Source: Tardiphaga sp. (GTDB lineage Bacteria > Pseudomonadota > Alphaproteobacteria > Rhizobiales > Xanthobacteraceae). Taken from it: 44,920 nt of DNA. The DNA lies in the NCBI RefSeq assembly GCF_028290495.1, contig NZ_JAQGJT010000175.1, positions 1 through 44,920 of the forward strand. Direction: 5' to 3'. Below the pieces are notes generated by a model. The model did not search any database. It was not told the DNA's origin and was given only the letters and a program-made list of their open reading frames with translations. Position numbers and translations under genes: made by a program. Every line of letters begins with the position of its first letter. Positions within the stretch are counted from its first letter, which is position 1. Of this stretch, positions 40,799 to 44,920 are shown piece after piece.

Positions 40799-42028
40799 TT
40801 ACCCGCCGATCTGGCCAGCAATGATGGGGCCGAACAGGTCCCACTTCTCGCCCTTGAAGCGCTGCATCTGCAATTGCTCGATCGGGTAGAAATCCGTCGC
40901 CGAGGTGGTGGTGGTGACGCCCGGCAGCAGCGTGTCGGGCGCGAAGGCCTTCAGGCTGGCGGCCTGCTTCATGATGTTCTCGCGGGTCAGATTGTCGCCG
41001 GCCTGCTTGAGCACCTGCACGATGGTCTGCGCCTGGCCGTAGCCGTAGACGACGGAGCCATCGTTCTTGTCCATGCCCGGGGCATATTTGGCGAGGAAGG
41101 CGTAGAACTTCTTCATGCCCTCGTCATTGTCCCACGACGGGTCCGAGCCATCCTTGGCGTAGTTCGCCGACAAGATGCCCTGGCCGTTCTCGTAGCCGGC
41201 GGGCTTCATGACCGAGCCGACGGAGGCGCCGACGTTGCTCTGGATGTAGACCGGTTTCCAGCCGAGCTCCGCCACCTTCTTGATCGCCTGCGCGGCGAAC
41301 TTCGGTGTCGTGATGCTGACGAAGGTGTCGGCGCTGGTCGATTTCAGTTTGACGATGTGCGACTCGATGGTCGGCTCGGACACTTCATAGCTTTCCTCGG
41401 CGATGATCATTGAAGCCGCCTTGGCGCCGAGGCCGTCCTTCAGGCCCTTCAGCAGATCCTTGCCGAAATCGTCGTTCTGGTACATCACGGCGATCTTGGC
41501 GTCGGGCTTCTCCTTCAGCAGATAGGCCGCGTAGATGCGTCCCTCGCTCTGATAGGCCGGTTGCCAGCCCATCGTCCACGGGAAGTCCTTGTAGTCACCG
41601 AACTTGGTCGCACCGGTGGCGACGAACAGCTGCGGTACCTTCTTGGAATTCATGTACTTCATGATCGCCGAATTCGACGGCGTGCCGAGGGCGCTTGCGA
41701 TGAACAGAACTTCGTCGCTCTCCACCAGCTTGCGCGCCTGCTCGACCGCCTTCGGCGGGCTATAGCCGTCATCATAGGTGATGTAGTTGATCTTGCGGCC
41801 GTTGATGCCGCCCTGGTCGTTGATCATCTTGAAGTAGGCGTCTTCCATCTTGCCGATCACGCCATAGGCCGAAGCCGGGCCGCTGTAGGGCATGATGTTG
41901 CCGATCTTGATCTCGGTATCGGAAGCGCCGGTGTCGTATTTTTTTTGAGCGAAGGCGGCGCTGCTGGCGGCAACAAAAGCGAAGGTCGCTGCAACGGTCA
42001 GGGCCGCGCGCGAACGATTTGCAGGCAT
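40799..42028 (-). CDS. ABC transporter substrate-binding protein, tandem array copy 4
   Basis: Periplasmic binding protein of 409 residues; signal peptide MPANRSRAALTVAATFAFVA, cleavage near AFAQ. The mature part begins KKYDTGASDTEIKIGNIMPYSGPASAYG. It is closest to copy 5 (shared YFKMINDQGGINGRKIN, FVATGATKFG, SEGRI, VQVLKQAGDNLTRENIMKQAASLK). Distinctive loops are IASALGTPSNSAIMKYMNSKKV and KSTSADTFVSITTPKFAAQ. The SxFPWTMGWQPAYQSEGRIYAAYL and MYQNDDFGKDLLKGLKDGLG blocks are kept. A terminator lies about 100 bases upstream, so it needs its own promoter. Ligand unknown. Confidence 0.92.
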   Translation of the reverse strand: MPANRSRAALTVAATFAFVAASSAAFAQKKYDTGASDTEIKIGNIMPYSGPASAYGVIGKMEDAYFKMINDQGGINGRKINYITYDDGYSPPKAVEQARKLVESDEVLFIASALGTPSNSAIMKYMNSKKVPQLFVATGATKFGDYKDFPWTMGWQPAYQSEGRIYAAYLLKEKPDAKIAVMYQNDDFGKDLLKGLKDGLGAKAASMIIAEESYEVSEPTIESHIVKLKSTSADTFVSITTPKFAAQAIKKVAELGWKPVYIQSNVGASVGSVMKPAGYENGQGILSANYAKDGSDPSWDNDEGMKKFYAFLAKYAPGMDKNDGSVVYGYGQAQTIVQVLKQAGDNLTRENIMKQAASLKAFAPDTLLPGVTTTTSATDFYPIEQLQMQRFKGEKWDLFGPIIAGQIGG

Positions 42029-42126
42029 TTCGAAACTCCCATTGAGTGCTACTTGAAAAGCGTAGTGATTTTCAGTGCCGGACTTTTTATCCCGCCTTAC
42101 CTAATACGTTTTCGACTCCGGCAGCA

Positions 42127-42162
42127 AGAAAAAGCCCCCTGCGACGTTAGTCGCAAGAGGCT
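42127..42162 (-). terminator. Intrinsic terminator between array copies 5 and 4
   Basis: Stem AGCC (42133-42136) with GGCT (42159-42162) and GCGAC (42141-42145) with GTCGC (42150-42154), partly paired between, followed on the minus strand by TTTTTCTT. It ends the liv-copy 5 transcript before copy 4. Confidence 0.75.
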
Positions 42163-42193
42163 GAGATGTTAGGTACTTTTGTTATCAAGCTAC

Positions 42194-42316
42194 GTCATTC
42201 CGGGGCGCGAGCAGCGTAAGCTGCGAGCGAACCCGGAAGCTCGAGATGGCGATCACACATCGAGGTTCCGGGTCTGCGCTATCCGGCTTCGCCGTCTATC
42301 GCATCCCGGAACGACA
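42194..42316. repeat. Dispersed intergenic repeat (family A) in the binding-protein array
   Basis: Begins GTCATTCCGGGGCGCGAGCAG, with GCAGCGTAAGCTGC inside, CCCGGAAGCTCGAG/CGAGGTTCCGGG as inner arms, and ends CATCCCGGAACGACAG. It sits 3 bases after the stop of copy 5. Confidence 0.75.
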
Positions 42317-42319
42317 GAG

Positions 42320-43549
42320 TTAACCGCCCAGATTGCTGTCGACCGGCGGGCCGAACACGTCCCATTTCTCGCCGGTGAAACGCATCATGCGCAACTGCTC
42401 GATCGGATAGAAGTCGGTCGCCGAGGTGTTGAGCTTGACGCCGGGCAGCATGGTGTCCGGCGCGAAGTCCTTCAGGCTGGCTGCCTGCTTCATGATGTTT
42501 TCACGAGTCAGGTTGTCGCCGGCCTGCTTCAGCACCTGCACGACGGTCTGTGCCTGGCCGTAGCCGTAGATCGCGGAGCTATCGGCGAGGTTGGCGCCGG
42601 GCGCATATTTGGCGACGAAGTCGAGATACTTCTTCATGCCCTCGTCGTTGGCCCATTGTGGATCCGACGAGTCCTTGGCGTAGGCCAGCGACATCACGCC
42701 CTGCGAGTTGTCGAGTCCTGCTGGACGCATCACCGACGCCACCGAGGAGCCGACGTTGCTCTGGAAATACATCGGCTTCCAGTTGAGCTCGCCGACCTTC
42801 TTGATCGCCTGCGCGGCGAATTTCGGCGTCGAGATGCTGACCAGAACGTCGGCGCCGGTCGCCTTGAGCTTGACGAGGTGGTTCTCGATGGTCGGCTCCG
42901 AAACCTCGTAGCTTTCTTCGGCCACGATCATCGAAGCCTTGTCGCCGAGGCCGTCCTTGAGACCCTTCAGGAGATCCTTGCCGAGGTCGTCATTCTGGTA
43001 GAGCACGCCGATCTTGCCGGCGGGCTTTTCTGTCAGGATATATTTGGCGAAGATACGGCCTTCGCTCTGATAGGCCGGCTGCCAGCCCATCGTCCACGGG
43101 AACGTCTTGTACTCGCCGAATTTCGTCGCGCCGGTGGCGACGAACAGCTGCGGCACCTTCTTGGCGTTCATGTACTTCTGGATCGCGGTGTTCGACGGTG
43201 TGCCCAATGGCCCGAAGATGAACAGCACCTCGTCCGATTCCACCAGCTTGCGGGCCTGCTCGACTGCCTTCGGCGGGCTGTAGGCATCGTCATAGGTGAT
43301 GAAGTTGATCTTGCGGCCGTTGATGCCGCCCTGATCGTTGATCATCTTGAAGTAGGCTTCTTCCATCTTCCCGATGATGCCGTAGGCCGAAGCCGGGCCG
43401 CTATACGGGATGATGTTGCCGATCTTGATTTCGGTGTCGGAAGCGCCGGTATCGTACTTCTTCTGGGCGAGGGCGCTGCCGCCGGTGATGAAGAGGGCGG
43501 CGGCAGCGGCGGAGAGCGTAGCGTAGCGAAGGGTATATTTAGAAATCAC
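42320..43549 (-). CDS. ABC transporter substrate-binding protein, tandem array copy 5 (coupled to livM)
   Basis: Periplasmic binding protein of 409 residues with a GTG start. The signal peptide MISKYTLRYATLSAAAAALF ends near ALAQ; the mature part starts KKYDTGASDTEIKIGNIIPYSGPASAYG. It is the only array member joined to the permease genes: its start is 7 bases after the livM stop, with AGGAA just before it. Typical blocks: ITYDDAYSPPKAVEQARKLVESDEVL, TFPWTMGWQPAYQSEGRIFAKYI and VLYQNDDLGKDLLKGLKDGLG. It is therefore the most likely founding or main partner of the LivHM transporter, with copies 1-4 as later duplicates; that is inference. Confidence 0.93.
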   Translation of the reverse strand: MISKYTLRYATLSAAAAALFITGGSALAQKKYDTGASDTEIKIGNIIPYSGPASAYGIIGKMEEAYFKMINDQGGINGRKINFITYDDAYSPPKAVEQARKLVESDEVLFIFGPLGTPSNTAIQKYMNAKKVPQLFVATGATKFGEYKTFPWTMGWQPAYQSEGRIFAKYILTEKPAGKIGVLYQNDDLGKDLLKGLKDGLGDKASMIVAEESYEVSEPTIENHLVKLKATGADVLVSISTPKFAAQAIKKVGELNWKPMYFQSNVGSSVASVMRPAGLDNSQGVMSLAYAKDSSDPQWANDEGMKKYLDFVAKYAPGANLADSSAIYGYGQAQTVVQVLKQAGDNLTRENIMKQAASLKDFAPDTMLPGVKLNTSATDFYPIEQLRMMRFTGEKWDVFGPPVDSNLGG

Positions 43550-43556
43550 AAGTTCC

Positions 43557-44585
43557 TCAGTTTCTTCTCAGTTTGCCGATCAGGCTTTGCGCGCCGTAGG
43601 CGATCTGCCGGGCGCCGTGGGGGACCAGAAAGATGATCATGATCAGGATCACGCCAAATACGGCGCCGGAAAGGCCCTTGGAGATGTGCTCGGCGATGTT
43701 CGGAACGAACACGATGAACGCCGCACCCGCCAGCGAGCCGGGCAGCCAGCCGACGCCGCCGACCACCATGCCAAGGAACAATGCGATCGCGAGCTGGATG
43801 GTGTAGCCATCCGGCGCCACGAACTGCACGGCGATACCACCGAGGCCGCCGGCGACGCCGGTGATGCCCGCGCTGACGCCGAAGGCCAGCGTCTTGTACA
43901 GCGAGACATCGACGCCCATCGCGGAGGCCGCGATTTCGTTGTCGCGGATCGCCATCATGGCGCGGCCGGACCGCGACTTCAGCAGGTTGACCGAGAAGAT
44001 GTAGATCAGGATCGAGACAACGAGCGTGAAGTAATACAGCCACATGTCCTGTGAGACCTTGAGGCCGATCGTTGCGAAGATTTCCGGTGCATCCGGCTTG
44101 GTGACGACGAGGCCCTGCACGCCGCCGGTCCAGTGCTCGAACACGCCGAGCTTGAGCAGCTGCGGCATCGCGATCGCCAGCGCGAAGGTCGCCAGCGCCA
44201 GATAGACACCGGACAGGCGCAGCGCGGGCAGGCCGAACAGGAAGCCGGCGATAAAACAGATTACGCCGGCGACCGGCAGCGTCAGGATGTAGTTGACGTT
44301 GCCGTGTTCGATCAGGATCGCCGACGTATAGGCACCGAGCGCATAGAACGCGCTCTGGCCCAGCGAGAATTGCCCGCTGGCCCCGGTGAGAATGTTAAGC
44401 GCCAGCACCGCGATGGCATAGATCAGCCACATCGTCATCTGGAAGATGAAGAAGTTCTTCACGAACAGCGGCGTGGCGATCAGCAGCGCCAGGATCACCA
44501 GCGATGCCATGGGCCCGAGCGCCAGTGCCTTCTTCGGCACCGCGTCGGTAACGGGAGCGGTCGAGACTTCTTGAACGGCGCTCAT
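43557..44585 (-). CDS. livM: Branched-chain-type ABC permease LivM
   Basis: A 342-residue inner-membrane permease with about eight to nine hydrophobic segments (MASLVILALLIATPLFV, FQMTMWLIYAIAVLALNILTGASGQFSLGQSAFYALGAY, the LivM block RSGRAMMAIRDNEIAASAMGVDV, GITGVAGGLGGIAVQFV, VVGGVGWLPGSLAGAAFIVFVPNIAEHI). It pairs with LivH, and ATPases are expected beyond the window. I chose ATG 44585 (MSAVQEVST) over the TTG at 44591 that overlaps the livH stop. Gap to copy 5 of the binding-protein array: 7 bases. The neighbouring binding proteins suggest aromatic, amide or branched-chain substrates. Confidence 0.93.
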   Translation of the reverse strand: MSAVQEVSTAPVTDAVPKKALALGPMASLVILALLIATPLFVKNFFIFQMTMWLIYAIAVLALNILTGASGQFSLGQSAFYALGAYTSAILIEHGNVNYILTLPVAGVICFIAGFLFGLPALRLSGVYLALATFALAIAMPQLLKLGVFEHWTGGVQGLVVTKPDAPEIFATIGLKVSQDMWLYYFTLVVSILIYIFSVNLLKSRSGRAMMAIRDNEIAASAMGVDVSLYKTLAFGVSAGITGVAGGLGGIAVQFVAPDGYTIQLAIALFLGMVVGGVGWLPGSLAGAAFIVFVPNIAEHISKGLSGAVFGVILIMIIFLVPHGARQIAYGAQSLIGKLRRN

Positions 44586-44587
44586 GA

Positions 44588-44920
44588 TCAAACTCGCTTC
44601 ACGATGGCACGGCCAAACAGGCCATTGGGTTTGACGACCAGCACGGTGATGATCAGCGCCAGAGCGATCGGCAGCTTTAGTTCATTGCCGACGCCGGGAA
44701 TGTAGGTGCCGGCGAGATTTTCGAAGATGCCCACCAGGAAGCCGCCGACCACCGCGCCGAACGGCGAGGTCAGGCCGCCGAGCACCGCGGCGGCGAAGCC
44801 GTAGATCAGCACGCCGCCCATCATGTTCGGTTCGAGGAACACCACCGGCGCGATCAGCATGCCGGCGATCGAGCCGATCGCGGCCGCCATGCCCCAGCCG
44901 AGCGCGATCATCCAGGACGT
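44588..44920 (-). CDS. livH: Branched-chain-type ABC permease LivH (C-terminal part, cut by window edge)
   Basis: The right edge cuts the gene; 110 C-terminal codons are visible, beginning inside ...SWMIALGWGMAAAIGSIAGML and ending VKPNGLFGRAIVKRV. The blocks IAGMLIAPVVFLEPNMMGGVLIYGFAAAVLGGLTSPFGAVVGGFLVGIFENL and the closing KPNGLFG are typical of LivH permeases. The stop is next to the livM start, so the genes are one operon. The N-terminus and the ATPase genes lie outside. No frameshift is seen in the part present. Confidence 0.9.
   Translation of the reverse strand, partial: TSWMIALGWGMAAAIGSIAGMLIAPVVFLEPNMMGGVLIYGFAAAVLGGLTSPFGAVVGGFLVGIFENLAGTYIPGVGNELKLPIALALIITVLVVKPNGLFGRAIVKRV

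Noticed and set aside
36484..43549. Five-gene array as an assembly artefact
   Set aside because: The copies differ in signal peptides, loops, terminators and spacers, so they are true diverged paralogues and not collapsed or duplicated reads.

Overview
The window is about 45 kb of GC-rich alphaproteobacterial DNA. Gene content, dispersed palindromic repeats, AGGAAACG-type ribosome sites and the gene order from 20.0 to 34.9 kb point to the Bradyrhizobium/Rhodopseudomonas group (Nitrobacteraceae). From memory, pobA-tarPQM-DUF3237-couAB-binding proteins-ABC genes-couR closely resembles the p-coumarate region of Rhodopseudomonas palustris. Species cannot be fixed from the sequence alone. I see no tRNA, rRNA, CRISPR, transposase or phage gene, and no gene-free stretch longer than about 300 bases.

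Layout. (1) 0-3.5 kb: housekeeping and hypothetical genes: a tautomerase cut by the left edge, a Tat-exported phytase-like esterase, a membrane protein, ClpS and a DUF1194 protein. (2) 3.5-14.6 kb: a CoA-thioester catabolic island. It holds an acyl-CoA synthetase divergent from a TetR regulator, then an SDR dehydrogenase, a feruloyl-CoA-synthase-like ligase, three acyl-CoA dehydrogenases (two are tandem paralogues), a nitroreductase and a convergent enoyl-CoA hydratase. This looks like activation plus beta-oxidation of a special carboxylic acid; no thiolase is present and the substrate is unknown. (3) 14.7-19.8 kb: mixed genes: a membrane cyclic-nucleotide-binding protein, an orphan DUF6537 protein, DUF3307, a hypothetical protein, a YkgJ-type Cys-cluster protein, a PNPOx-like protein, LysR and a hotdog thioesterase. 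(4) 20.0-34.9 kb: the lignin-monomer module: pobA, the TRAP transporter tarPQM, a DUF3237 protein, couA/couB, two tandem aromatic-type ABC binding proteins, and a divergent ABC operon (LivH, a LivM-LivG fusion, LivF) facing the MarR gene couR. (5) 35.1-44.9 kb: a glycerate-2-kinase-like gene, then five tandem paralogous ABC binding-protein genes, then livM and a truncated livH at the right edge.

How they work together (inference from families). Hydroxycinnamates enter through TarPQM or the Cou ABC system. CouB makes the CoA thioester and CouA cleaves it to a hydroxybenzaldehyde plus acetyl-CoA. An aldehyde dehydrogenase not present here would give 4-hydroxybenzoate, which PobA converts to protocatechuate. 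Three 13-bp palindromes of the form TTAT-N5-ATAA lie only in the control regions of this module (pobA/tarP, couA, couR) and are the best candidates for CouR operators. An FNR/FixK-type TTGA-N6-TCAA box beside the couA operator suggests added control by oxygen.

The most unusual structures are the five-gene binding-protein array, in which each unit is separated from the next by its own intrinsic terminator; the repetitive, T-poor leader upstream of the SDR gene (5970-6205); and long perfect palindromes nested inside the dispersed intergenic repeats.
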